Origin: Chrysomallon squamiferum
Lineage: Eukaryota > Mollusca > Gastropoda > Neomphalida > Peltospiridae
DNA: 22,500 nt
NCBI GenBank assembly: GCA_012295275.1
Contig: CM022670.1
Location: forward strand, 10,354,583 to 10,377,082
Direction: 5' to 3'
Under the pieces are notes generated by a model that did not search any database, had not been told where the DNA came from, and saw nothing but the letters and a program-made list of their open reading frames with translations. Made by a program: the position numbers and the translations under genes. Of the stretch, positions 1 to 12,178 are shown piece after piece (position 1 is the first letter of the stretch; each line of letters opens with the position of its first letter).

Positions 1-567
1 CTTGTCACATTCTTTCTCTCTCTGTCTTTCTCGTGTTTGGACGTCATATTTTACTGGAAAAAGTGTTTGTGTTATTTGTATTTTAAATATTTCATGTACA
101 AATTATAGTAGACAATATAAATGCATATTGCCAAACAATTATGCCAAACTACAAGTGCACGCACTGTTTTTTTTTTTTTTTTTTTTTTTTAGGCGATTCC
201 CGTAATGATAATCTCTGCAAATGACTTCTAAAGACTGAGCACGTATTAATAACTATATCTAAAATAATTTATAAAGGATAGCTTAGTTTTTTATTGTTAT
301 GTATTCGGTATAGTATCGACATAAAATTGGTTACTGAACGGGTCAAAAAGGTTCTTCGATCCTGAAGATTATCAAAACATCATTTTGCCTATGTCATACA
401 CTATTATTATATTTTATAGATTTTTGTATGACAGCTGAAGAAAAATGTATAGTTAAGTCTGCATTTTCGTTTAGCGATGATAAAATTATGTTGCTTGGCA
501 TAAGAGGTTTCAGTCTGATTGGTAATTTTGTTTTAGAATGGTTTAAGATTGTAAAGTTATTTCTCTC

Positions 568-571
<4 letters not shown>
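1..571. other. AT-rich intergenic sequence with a T24 run
   Basis: No gene is supported here. A run of 24 T lies at 167-190 and is followed by AG, which resembles a splice acceptor by chance. The rest is ordinary AT-rich unique sequence. Open frames in this part run into the downstream CT repeat and are not credible. Confidence 0.6.

Positions 572-658
<87 letters not shown>
572..658. repeat. (CT)n microsatellite, about 43 units
   Basis: Near-perfect CT dinucleotide tract. It is one of five long GA/CT tracts in the window, the others being at 2768, 4595, 13951 and 21475. Confidence 0.97.
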
Positions 659-660
<2 letters not shown>

Positions 661-1070
661 AGTTTGCTCCGAATTTGTAATTCTATACTTCATAATTAGA
701 AGATTACTCATTACTTATAATTTACACTAATTTTAAAATTTATCGAATAAAAAACATAAATCAGAATTATTTCACTAACAAATTAATAGTTCGTCATTAA
801 CATATTAAAATATTGAATTCTTTAACTAATTAATTAAGTTATTCATTCATCATTCGTTACGGGTGAATGACTTTAATTAATCAACTCTCTGTCGTTGTTG
901 TATTTTTGTAGAAAGAGAAAAGAATCTTCACGGCAAACATTTTATTATATTTAACAAACTGCACAAAGAGAATTCGTTACTGAGAGAAATCATTTGATTA
1001 AGTCAAACAGGAGAATTAAGACAATCCTATCAGTTCACACAGTGATGCTTTCACAGGTAGACTTAGAGGA
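659..1070. other. AT-rich intergenic sequence, no gene seen
   Basis: Unique AT-rich sequence with several TTAATTAA-like stretches (around 825-840 and 870-880). No coding or RNA gene is recognisable. Confidence 0.5.
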
Positions 1071-1333
1071 TTTTATAAAGAGGATATCAAAACATATAAT
1101 TATTCAAAGATATGAGGTATTTTTAACTCATAGACCCCAAGTTATGAATTTAAAGATAGAATTATTATGTTATAAGATTTTATAAAGAGGATATAGAGGA
1201 CATAGATATGTGGTATTTTTAACTGATATTTTTAACCAAGTTATTCATTTATAGGTAGAATTATATTACATGATTTTATAAAAAGATATTCAATTATACA
1301 AAGATATGTGGGGTTTTTTAACTGATAAATACC
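1071..1333. repeat. Degenerate tandem repeat, about 100-base unit, 2.5 copies
   Basis: TTTTATAAAGAGGATAT begins at 1071 and again at 1178; TTTTATAAAAAGATAT begins at 1274. Each copy then shows AGATATG(A/T)GG, a run reading TTTTTAACT, and in the first two copies CAAGTTAT and TAGAATTAT. Unit lengths are about 107 and 96 bases, and the third copy is truncated. This is not a simple microsatellite. It is an old segmental tandem duplication. Confidence 0.85.
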
Positions 1334-2908
<1,575 letters not shown>

Positions 2909-3119
2909 TAACAGAGCCAGCGAAACAGAGAAGTTTAAAATAGCTACACTTATTTATTATCCTGTTTGTGTGGGGTGGAACTTCTTAACGATCACTTTCT
3001 TCAAACAGTGTTCAAAAGCTGCACTTCAGAGTACACCACAAACGTTAATCACACGACCAGCGATAAATCATAAAGCGGTAATAACAAATGACGTGAAAAC
3101 TAACTGATTCAAACGGGTC

Positions 3120-3500
3120 AGCGAGCAATCACTGACGAGCACGAAGTGGAAGTGCGTCCACTTTGTCTGCGGTCAGCGCTGTCGCCATAACAAACAGGAT
3201 GCCACTTCCGATTTCAATATGGCGCACAGATAATACTTTTTTTGTCCTTCTCCAAAACCCCGGGTGGACACAACACCGCGGCCATATGGTCAGCACTCGA
3301 AAACTCGTCAAGGGGTGGAGTCTGTGAAAGGATTCTGACACAGGCAAGAGATAGATCGGGCGTCTGGTCCACCCAAAGGTGAATCGCGCGCGGCGAGAGG
3401 TGTCAAAGGTCAGAGGAAAGGTCGGAACGAGCGAGAAAAGGTCGGATCGAGAAAATGGAGGTGGGAAGCGGAATCTATCCGTCATTCGGCTCGCTACTGT
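3120..3500. promoter_or_regulatory. CpG-rich block, possible promoter or enhancer
   Basis: A sharp rise in GC and CpG relative to both flanks (for example the GCGCGCGGCG run near 3386). It holds a CATATG E-box at 3283-3288, two ATATGGCG/GCCATAT-like elements (near 3218 and 3281), three AGGTC(A/G) half-sites at 3407, 3419 and 3439, and a 12-base GGTCGGA(A/T)CGAG duplication 20 bases apart at 3420 and 3440. A 118-codon ATG-started frame crosses it on the minus strand (3129-3485); it has no recognisable domain, and I judge it chance in GC-rich DNA, though a first coding exon cannot be excluded. Confidence 0.4.
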
Positions 3501-4078
3501 GTTGTGATGTTTTTATTGGGCTGCAAAATCAATCGTGTGGCTCTTTTTTTTTTGTAGCTTCTTTGAGTCCCGGGCACGGACTCGACAATAAAAGGTGTTA
3601 TTATATTATCATTAATTTGGGATACCTTTTCACTTCGTTATTTGATTAAGGGTTAGCTTTCTGTTATTTTTACCCCTTCCGACAGATGGTTCTCTTTTAG
3701 AGCCTTTCAAGATGTTTTGTTACAAAAATAAAAAAATAAAAATAAAAAAAATCTTCATTATTATTAGGTTTTTTTTCTATTAGCTTTTCTCTCCTCCGTC
3801 TTTTCTTTGATGTATATTTTTGTTCTATTTTCGATTTATTTATTATTTCATGCTACAGTTTTTAATTCCAAAACAGTTTAATCTCATACTATCTTTGCTC
3901 TTTCTCCTACACAATTTGATATTAAATTATTACAAAGATAAAAGGGGAATCATTTAATGGAATATTTGTTCCGCGGGCGATATAAAATAAAATTATTATC
4001 CAAATCATTTTAACTAATTATTATTTATCTACTTTGTCAAAATTGCCGTTATCTATATACAAGACAAAAAAGCAATAA

Positions 4079-4079
<1 letters not shown>
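3501..4079. other. AT-rich intergenic sequence, no gene seen
   Basis: Unique AT-rich sequence with short A runs near 3725-3755 and T runs near 3545 and 3770. No feature supported. Confidence 0.5.

Positions 4080-4114
<35 letters not shown>
4080..4114. repeat. Poly-A run of 35
   Basis: Uninterrupted A run followed by A-rich degenerate sequence to about 4205. It could be the tail of an old retroposed element, but no body, target-site duplication or promoter box is visible beside it. Confidence 0.9.
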
Positions 4115-4119
<5 letters not shown>

Positions 4120-4591
4120 TAAATAATAATAAAGAAAAAAGAAAAAAACCAACACAAGAAATTAAATAATAATAATATAAAATAAATCAAAATTAAGCAA
4201 AACAAATAAGATATTTGTTATTGCGGATTCGAAAACGGGATATTTCTTTTTACTTGTAAAAAATGCTTCTTCTGCATAAAATGAAATGTTTTTAGTGTGC
4301 CTTTGGTAGTAGTAAAACTGGTAATTATAAGAAACATTATTATATTATTTTTATTATTATTATGTTTTTCTTTCTTTCTTTCTTTTGATTTTTAAAACAA
4401 AATCACTCTATGGAACGACGTCATTAAAAAAATTTAAGTGTCAGCTTTCCTTCGCCATCACTTATTATTGCCATACTTTATTATTATCAAAGTTTAGTAC
4501 GCTGGTACAAATTAAAGAGTTATTTGAAAGTATAGTTATGTTGTTTGTTTGATGTATCAAAGATACATTTTAAAAATGAAAAATGGAAAAC

Positions 4592-4594
<3 letters not shown>
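4115..4594. other. AT-rich intergenic sequence
   Basis: Includes a short TTTC run at 4370-4385 and TTA repeats near 4340-4362. No gene or RNA recognised. Confidence 0.5.

Positions 4595-4684
<90 letters not shown>
4595..4684. repeat. (GA)n microsatellite, about 45 units
   Basis: Near-perfect AG dinucleotide tract between AT-rich flanks. Confidence 0.97.
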
Positions 4685-4688
<4 letters not shown>

Positions 4689-4889
4689 GGAAGTTAAAGA
4701 AAGAATAATAACAAAAGATATATCTTAAAAGAGCCATAAATATACAAAGATATACTGAAAGAGAGAAATAAGGAGAGACAGAAAAATAAATATGAGAATT
4801 AACGAAAAAAAGAACACTTGTTGGCTGATCAAATAAAACTGAAGTTGTCCGTAAATAATGTATTTATGATGTAGAAAAAAAAAAAATGG

Positions 4890-5170
4890 TATTTTCCCAG
4901 ACACGTTATTTGGATATCCATCAATAATCGCCATGGTAACGCGATGTCAAACCACTGTTCATGCAATCCCGTTTCATCCTCTTATCTTAATTCCGCCAAC
5001 GTAGTGCGCTCCTACTCAGTGCCACTTTTCCTAAATTAAATACTGTTTTTCGCGTTATTCAAAATTTCAGCAAATTTGCTCATTTAAGCGCGAATATGCC
5101 TCGGTTTGATTTTCTAGGATTTGTCATTAACTCCCAGAGGTAATCAAAGGATGCACATGTAGGGGTCCGG
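4890..5170. promoter_or_regulatory. Candidate regulatory element with X-box and TCF/LEF-like motifs
   Basis: Complex non-repetitive sequence between simple repeats. On the minus strand GTTACCATGGCGAT (4927-4940) resembles the RFX X-box, GTTNCCATGGNAAC, with the second half imperfect. ATCAAAGG at 5143-5150 matches the TCF/LEF core. Homeodomain-like ATTA cores occur nearby. Motif matches of this length occur by chance, so the support is the cluster plus the sequence complexity. Confidence 0.35.
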
Positions 5171-5192
5171 CTTAAATTCAAAGTTAATCATG

Positions 5193-5217
5193 AAAAAAAA
5201 AAAAAAAAAAAAAAAAA
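5193..5217. repeat. Poly-A run of 25
   Basis: Uninterrupted A run separating two complex stretches. Confidence 0.9.
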
Positions 5218-5345
5218 TCAATGCAAATTTTATCAGTTTCCATGGAAATAACGAATTGGATAAATTCAGCTAAAACAGATCACTCAGCGAACTAATGAGG
5301 AATTAGAAACGATTGACAGACGTAGGGGAGACAACCGCTTTACAG
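5218..5345. promoter_or_regulatory. Candidate regulatory element with octamer and palindrome
   Basis: An ATGCAAAT octamer (POU-type site) at 5221-5228 lies nine bases before a perfect 12-base palindrome TTTCCATGGAAA at 5237-5248. TAATGAGGAATTAG follows near 5294. The density of homeodomain/POU-like words in 130 bases is what suggests regulation; no conservation data are available here. Confidence 0.3.
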
Positions 5346-5605
5346 ATGGTTAATAGATAAAGTTATAGTTCACAATGACCTTTGTAGAAAAAGCATAACG
5401 CCATTGTTATTTTATTTATATATATATTTAAAAAAAAAAATATATATATATTTATTTTAAGAAATATTAATTTATTAATTTTTAAATTATTTACTGATAT
5501 ATATATATCTATAAAAAAAATAATAATAATAAAAAAATTATTACTATTACTATCACTGCTGTTCACTGTCATTGCAGTTTCTAGTGCTATAGCTGTTATT
5601 ACGGT

Positions 5606-5660
<55 letters not shown>

Positions 5661-6285
5661 GTAATGTTATTATTATTATAATTATAAATATTATTATTAT
5701 TGTTAAATTGTTGTGATTATTGTGTTTTTTTGTTAGGAATGTAATTTTTTGTTTTATTCTTTTTAAATATATATATAAGCTTAAATATCTAACGTTTTTC
5801 CCCTTTTCCTTTATTTTTAATACAATAATGTCGGTTTTACCGAAAAATTAGAGATATACGAAGAGATATATTGTGTGGAAAAATAATATTAATGAGAGAA
5901 AGGAAGAAAATAAATGAGAGGAAAATAAATAAATAAATAAATAAATAGAAGTGATATCTTCTGTGTCACTGAAACCCGCTATTTTATTTCTGCAATTTCT
6001 TCTTGCCTACGAGATATCGAAATGATTAATGAATCTCTCACAGATACAAATGTGATGAACTGGTTAACCTCTCTGGACGTTTGTTTGGTTAATTAGTTAC
6101 CAGTGGCATCATACAAGAGACACAAGCAAGCTACTGGCAATACATCAAAATGTTTGCGTTAAGTCGCTGCATTCTCTGAAGTTCTTTAATCCTCGAGATT
6201 TGTAATTGGCTATGTCATTTCCCAGCTGCGTCAAAACATTTGTAGAGAAGCTTTTTTTTTAAAAATTATTATTAACCTGAAGTCT

Positions 6286-6287
<2 letters not shown>
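5346..6287. repeat. AT-rich DNA with AT and AAT tracts
   Basis: AT runs near 5418-5455 and 5500-5508, a (TAA)n tract at 5608-5660, TTA runs at 5667-5703, and AAAT at 5927-5946. The part from about 5960 to 6245 is unique and more complex but holds no recognisable gene. Confidence 0.75.
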
Positions 6288-6357
<70 letters not shown>

Positions 6358-6371
6358 TAAATAATAAAAAA

Positions 6372-6407
<36 letters not shown>

Positions 6408-6412
6408 AAAGA
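6288..6412. repeat. (AAT)n then (GAAA)n compound microsatellite
   Basis: AAT units from 6288 to 6354, then A-rich junction sequence, then GAAA units from about 6371 to 6410. Confidence 0.95.
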
Positions 6413-6519
6413 AAAAAATTTAAATAAAAAATCAATAAAAATAAAATCAGTTAATTAACCAACCAATTTGTTAACCATAAACAATTAGAAACAATTTTTT
6501 ATTAAATTACCGATTTCGG

Positions 6520-6574
6520 TTTTTTTTTTTTTTTGTGGGGCCTTGTCTTCGGCGATTAAAAAAAAAAAAAAAAA
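6520..6574. repeat. T15 / A17 fold-back with 23-base loop
   Basis: T run at 6520-6534 and A run at 6558-6574 enclose a GC-containing 23-base spacer. Flanks extend the symmetry weakly (TTTCGG before, CGGAAA after). On transcription it would form an A-U hairpin. Confidence 0.7.
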
Positions 6575-6829
6575 CGGAAAATTCTAAAAAGAAAAAAATT
6601 CGCCTAATTATTTTTAAATTGAAGGCCAAGGGGAGAAAAAAAAATTGAGGAAATAAAATAAAAAATAGAAGACGAAGACAGAAAGAGAAAAAAAAAGGCC
6701 AGTCGTGGTGCTAAAAAAAAATTGCCCACTTTGTTTAAATGTATAATTACAGTGTTCAAGTTACGAATAAAAACTGAGCGGAAAGAGGCTATGAACGGTG
6801 AGAAATCCCTTGACAGATGTCGAGTCAAA

Positions 6830-7000
6830 CAATAAGACATTTAAAGCTTTCTCCAGAGACGTCAGTTTGGACCATTTAGCAGCGAGAGCGAAATGAAAAT
6901 TGCAATAATTGTTACAAATGCAGTCACCATCTCCTGAGGTTTTTGCTTGGGGGAGAAGTTTGCTGTAGTAAAGTAGACAGAAATATAAAAAAAATAGAAA
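6830..7000. promoter_or_regulatory. Candidate conserved noncoding element
   Basis: Complex sequence with an AATTGCAATAATTG-like homeodomain-rich core at about 6898-6911 and a TGACGTC-type CRE half (gacgtcag, 6858-6865). Two overlapping minus-strand frames cross it, but they continue into A-rich low-complexity sequence and show no domain. Confidence 0.25.
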
Positions 7001-7049
7001 AAAATAAAATAAAATAGAAAAAAAAAATAAAATAAATAGAGTCATCGTC

Positions 7050-7990
7050 TCAGATCTATTAGTTTTGAGTGGTCGGGGTCGCGCGGGCTTCTTATATCAT
7101 TACTTGACGAATGAGGCGACGTGTATACAAGACCGCTTCATGCTTTATTTGCCAGATATCTTTAGGCACGTTTAAGAAATTGCTTAGTATTAAGCGTTTA
7201 CTGGATCTCGCCATCAGTGGCCGTGTTATTGAATTATTACAGCCTTCCAGGATCGTTAGAATCAGTGGCCGGGCGAGTCCGGATTTGCCATTCTTCGTTT
7301 CCAGTCATTGTGAAGAGCCATTCTATGACTAATTCGAATGCAAAACTAATTTGTCGTCGCTGTTAGAGCCATTGACAGGCAGCCAAGCGAAATAGCAAGA
7401 GAAATTCTTGCTCAGACGTCTTATCGCTGCCTTCCACCGAAACTCTCCATCGATCGCCGAGACGGGGGAAAGAAACACGCTGTTCACGTTGCGATCTTCC
7501 AGAGATGGCGTGCTCGGCAGGCCGCCAATAAATAACGTTACAGAGGGATTTCCAATAAGCACTTTACTTAATATATAAATTGACTGCCATATAAACTTCG
7601 GATTCGGGGATGGTCAATAAACCAGCCGACTGACTGGAGATGAAATAATTTTCTCGCGTTCCGTCAGAATTCGTCGATAAACCCTTAAAGTGACATTTAT
7701 GACCCGAAAAGGCCCGACGCCGAGGAACGGCGTTTCAATCATCGGGGTCCTTCGGCTCGCTTCTGACGTCTCCTGCGGGGAAAAAAAACTTGCCGTCAGA
7801 ATCGACATCAATTACTGCTGTAATGACCGCAGTGTTTCCCCAACGTTTCCCAACGAGTGAGGAAACATTAACTCTTTTTAGTGTGCGAAGAACAATACAG
7901 CGCAGCACTTCCATTCTAGTTTATTGGCCTGGAGGACTGGAGATGTTTATCTTCTCAGCCGATCGCAGAGCAAATTGTGAATCTTGTACA
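7050..7990. promoter_or_regulatory. Long complex GC-richer intergenic block
   Basis: About 0.9 kb without a microsatellite, the longest such stretch outside the gene region, with scattered CpGs. ATCAGTGGCCG occurs twice, at 7213-7223 and 7261-7271. Four short open frames (7111-7332 plus, 7329-7562 minus, 7614-7811 minus, 7790-8008 plus) cross it; none has a recognisable domain and they alternate strands, as expected for noncoding DNA. It may be a cluster of conserved noncoding elements near the neural bHLH gene, or an unrecognised exon. Confidence 0.35.
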
Positions 7991-9115
7991 ACAATAAAAT
8001 ATTCATAATTTTAGTCTTCACTTGATTTTGAGTGAACCAAGGGTTTTATTTCTTGACTTCTTTCATTTGACTTTTTTTTTTTTTTTAATCAAAGAAAGTA
8101 AACATCATTCATCCAGTCAGCTTTACACTCGGAATGATATATTTCACGAAATATGCATTTAGTTAGAAATCCGTTATGGATATAAATTGAATTTTGGTAA
8201 TTGAAAATGACGAAGGGATGAAATTAAAGGAATGCAATTAAATTTATTAACGAATACGTATTTACATAAACAACATCGATAACATAATTTTATTATTACT
8301 GTTGCTGTTGTTGTTGTTGTTCCTTTGTTGTCGACGTCTCGACGTCGTAGTCGTTCTTCTTGTTCTTCTTTTTGAGGTTTTGATCGTTTTATTATTTTTA
8401 TTATTGTTTAATTATTGTTCTTCTCACTCTTATCTCACACACTATTGTTGTAGTTGTGATTATCGTAGTTTATTACGTCTTCTTCATTTTTAAACTTTTT
8501 AATCTTGTTTTTAGTACTCTTCTTCTAGTTTATGTTATATAAACAGTTAAATGCTTTTAATTAAACATTGCAATAACAAAGATGATTTATGTAAGATGAA
8601 AACATTAAAAACAAACAAACAAACAAACGATAAATTAAACTCACCTCCATTTCTAGGACATTGGTGTTCAAAACGTTTCACTGACACAAATAGTTCAAGT
8701 TATTTCTGTTTATGACGTCAAAACAATCAGATGACGTAATAACAATAGAAGTGTAAGTAACTCGACTTAATTGCTACAAAGGTAAGTCTACTGTTTGTTT
8801 TATTGTTAGTTTAGTTGTTGTTCTTCTTTATCTTTCAGTTCTTTCTTTATTTGTTATTGTTGTTGTTGTTATTATTCTTATTATTAACAATAGTAGCAGC
8901 ACAGAATAATTATCATTACCGTCTGTTTATTTTTTTCGTTTTTTTTAATTATTATAATTTTACGTATTAGTGTAGCTAATCGCATGGTGTATCGTTTTCT
9001 CCCTTACGTTGCTCCTTTAATGTATGTAAGACAAATGATTTAAACTGTTTGTAGTGTACTATTAAATAAAACGTATTTTAATCCTTCGTTTACTTATTAA
9101 TGGACACTTCTGTTT
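7991..9115. other. AT-rich intergenic sequence, no gene seen
   Basis: Contains a T run at about 8072-8087, GTT/CTT-rich sequence at 8300-8500 whose translation is low-complexity leucine/valine, and a short ACAA repeat at about 8610-8628. ATGACGTCA-like elements lie near 8714 and 8733. No gene supported. Confidence 0.5.
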
Positions 9116-9198
9116 AATTTTTATTTTATTTTATTTTAATTTTAAATTTAATTTTGTTTTATCTATTTATTTATTTATTTGTTTATTTGTTTATTTGT

Positions 9199-9229
<31 letters not shown>

Positions 9230-9285
9230 TTTTATTTATTTATTTTATTTTGTTTTGTTTATTTTAGTTTAGTTTATTTATCTTT
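9116..9285. repeat. (TTTA)n-rich tract with TTTG variants
   Basis: Tetranucleotide tract with scattered TTTG and TTTTA units, longest regular part about 9165-9245. Confidence 0.9.
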
Positions 9286-10320
9286 ACAAACAACACGAAC
9301 AACAGCAATCTCAGTTTTATAAATTTTCAGTTTGTTTCAGCTCTCTAATGTTTATTGTTAATTTTGTTCATTCTCATTTCCTCACAATAATTAAATTAGG
9401 AATTATGCAAAAAACATTTCCATTTTGTACAAAGTGAAACGTAAATTAAATCTTTCAATGCCAATAACAATTATATATAAAAAAAAAATATTAATGCAAA
9501 TCCATTAAGAAAACAGATGCTTAAATGGATTTTTCTTTCGCTGTGCTGTTAATTCAAACTGTAAAATAAATGCTCTTAGAAAATTAGAGATAATAGATGT
9601 CGTGAAGTAATTTATTGAGAAACGTTTTCAAAATATTTACAAACACAAAGACACCGCCTACATCCATGTTATTATTTTTTCTCTTGTTTTTTTATTTATT
9701 TATTTATTTATTTATTTTTTTTTTTTTGAGAACTTAATACGATTTATATTTTTTTCTCTTAATATATATACATTTATAAATAAAAATTAATATTTACTTA
9801 AGTATTTCTTTTAACCGTATATATATATTTCATTGATTTATTTATATACAATGTTATGAAAAAATAAAAATAAAAATGTATTTCTTTTTATCAGGCATCT
9901 TTTTGAGAATTAATAATTTTTTATACTTTAAACAAATTTATTCATATATTTATATTTATAAAATTTACTTGTAATGCTACTAGTTATATTTTTATAAAAA
10001 TGTTGTAAATATATATATTTTTTTTTCTGCTCGAGATGATCAATATCTACTGTAAATTCAAAGATATGTAATTTATTATATTTGTTTTATCGCATCTATC
10101 TGTATTTATTAAATACATTATTTTTAAAAAAAAGTGTACATTTCGATGTGTGCATAAGAATATGTGTATGTGAGTATGTTTATGTATATCTGTGTGTCTG
10201 TAATTTTGCACGTGAACGTAATTAAGTTTATATTTATACATTTAATTATAAAATCACCAGCTTTCATGTGAGAGAGTTAAAATATCATGTGGTACTAAAT
10301 TTCCAAAAAATTAATATTAT
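9286..10320. other. Very AT-rich intergenic sequence
   Basis: A (TTTA)n plus T-run tract lies at about 9687-9727. An ATGCAAAT octamer (9494-9501) sits 12 bases before a CAGATG E-box (9514-9519), inside an imperfect inverted pair TCCATTAAG/CTTAAATGGA. TG-rich sequence lies at 10145-10205. No gene recognised. Confidence 0.5.
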
Positions 10321-10429
10321 TTATTTATCGTACTATTAATATAAATCTTAAAAAGAAAGGAAGAAACAAAGAAACATTTAATAAATAGTGAAAAAAATAT
10401 AAATAATGAAAGATCCACAAAAACCCATT

Positions 10430-10640
10430 CAGTATTTAAATAAACAAATAAACAAACAAATAAATACCAAAAAAAAAAAAAAAAAAAAAAAAAACAAATA
10501 AATAAACAACAAACAAACAAAAAATCAATCAATCAATCAATAAAAAAATAAAAAAATAAAAAATAAAAGAACAGGAAAATAAACCAACCAACCAACCAAC
10601 AAACAAATAGACAGAAAAAATAAAAATAAATAAATAAACT
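10430..10640. repeat. Compound tetranucleotide tract AAAC/AAAT/AATC/AACC with poly-A
   Basis: Successive blocks are AAAT/AAAC mixtures (10438-10465), an A run (10469-10494), AAAC (about 10500-10520), AATC (about 10524-10541), A-rich TAAAA units, and AACC (about 10582-10601). Each block differs from the next by one base in the unit. Confidence 0.9.
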
Positions 10641-10883
10641 ACTATATCACGAATTTATTTTTCTAAGCAGGATTTTAATAATTATGATTAAATCTAGCAA
10701 ACATATTATATCAGTAATTAAAACAAATTTTATAAATGAATATGTTTTTCTTTTTATTTATTTATTATTAATTTCTTTTTATCATTTAATAGCGTTTAAG
10801 AATTATTAAAGAATTTATTTATTCATAAATAAATAAAAATATGAAATAAATGACAAAAGGAAAATAATATATAGTAATAATAT
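10641..10883. other. AT-rich spacer
   Basis: No gene or notable motif; short AAAT run near 10825-10835. Confidence 0.4.
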
Positions 10884-10884
10884 A

Positions 10885-10923
<39 letters not shown>

Positions 10924-10931
10924 ACAAACAA

Positions 10932-10971
<40 letters not shown>

Positions 10972-10975
10972 ATGT
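10884..10975. repeat. (AAAT)n microsatellite
   Basis: Regular TAAA units interrupted once by an AAAC/ATTA segment around 10922-10934. Confidence 0.95.
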
Positions 10976-11096
10976 AGTAAATCCTCCTTGGTAATGCCAT
11001 TCCGATATTTCCCGTTCCAGCCAATTCCTACAGAATGAGTTATGAAATATATTTTTCTGTCTGTTTGAGAATCCCTTTCTGCTAATTGAACAAAAA

Positions 11097-11097
<1 letters not shown>

Positions 11098-11153
<56 letters not shown>
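11098..11153. repeat. A18 run followed by (AT)n
   Basis: An A run from 11098 passes directly into about 19 AT units ending at 11153. The complex 120-base segment just before it (10976-11097) is the only unique sequence between two repeats. Confidence 0.95.
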
Positions 11154-11158
<5 letters not shown>

Positions 11159-11700
11159 ATAATTTAAAATAAAATAAATTATAATCAAAAAACAAATAAT
11201 AAGTAAAGAAAAAGATTACACATTATTAGACTGCAGCCAGTTCCACTTGTCATTATCTTTATATCCATTAACTGTACTATGAATGACACCGACTAACTGT
11301 ATATTAAAATGTATTGTCTTTCCTTCCTAATTTCTTCCTTTCATTTCTTTCATCCATCAAAGACCTTGCAACTGGACTGCATTTACTACAGTGTTTATCT
11401 ATAATGGTGTTGGAATTTTTCTAATTAATTTTGATTGATTTTAGGGTTTTTTTATCGCCACAATTCTCACTGGGTATTTCGTTATTGAAGAAAAATGTTA
11501 TTTCACTCAGTAACCTCAGATGATAATGATATGTTTATATTCAGCGCAGATTAATTTTATTTAAAAAGCTTTATCTTGTTTTGTACAACTCAGATATCTT
11601 GACTTTTTGTGAAACTCTTGTTTCTTCTCGTCGTAATTTCTGGTTTATTTATTATGTGACAAGTAAGACAGTTCAACGTGAGATAGTTCTGGCTTTCTGA
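11154..11700. other. Unique AT-rich intergenic sequence
   Basis: No gene supported. Sequence from 11220 to 11680 is complex but shows no domain in any frame. Confidence 0.45.
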
Positions 11701-11812
11701 GTGTGTGTATTCGTGTGTGCATGTATGTATGTGATTGTGGCTGTGTCTATGTGTATGTATGTATGTATGCATGTATGTATGAATGTATGTATGTATGTAT
11801 GTATGTATGTCT
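11701..11812. repeat. (TATG)n tract with GT-rich lead
   Basis: GT/GTAT sequence leads into near-regular TATG units at about 11754-11810 with CATG and AATG variants. The reverse frame reads as a histidine/threonine/tyrosine repeat and is not a protein gene. Confidence 0.93.
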
Positions 11813-11921
11813 ATATGTAAATCCATAAGGAACAATTTGTTGTAGCTTTCTCTCTGTATAATATAATTATTTCTACTACTTCCTAGTTTCAAATACATCG
11901 TTATGTATTCATTTAACGTAC

Positions 11922-12178
11922 AGTGTATGTGTGTGTTTGTGTGTGTACCGTGTTTGTGCGTGTTTTTGTGTTTGTATAAGCATCGGTATTTGTGAGTTTG
12001 TTGTTTGTGTACTTGTATCTGAATGTGTTTGTGTGTCTGTGTTAGTTATTTTATTTGTATGCCTCTGTGTGTTTGTGTATCTGTTTGTGAACTTGTATAT
12101 GTATTTTTGCGGGTTTGTGTATTTGGTTGTGGTTGTGTGTGTGTGCGTGTGTGTGCGTGTGTGTGTGTGTGTATGTAC
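11922..12178. repeat. Imperfect (GT)n-rich tract
   Basis: About 250 bases of GT-rich sequence with TT, GA and TA interruptions, becoming nearly pure GT at 12134-12172. Translations are cysteine/valine repeats of no meaning. Confidence 0.9.

Noticed and set aside
167-192. T24 followed by AG as a splice acceptor
   Set aside because: No open exon or homology follows; long T runs are common throughout the window.
3129-3485. 118-codon ATG-started minus-strand frame in the CpG-rich block
   Set aside because: No recognisable domain, signal or composition typical of a protein family. GC-rich DNA has few stops. Kept only as a possibility in the regulatory entry.
4080-4205. Poly-A run as the tail of a retroposed gene copy
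   Set aside because: No protein-like or RNA-like body and no flanking direct repeat on either side.
7111-7332. 73-codon ATG-started frame beginning with several arginines
   Set aside because: Short, no domain recognised, and neighbouring frames of similar length alternate strands.
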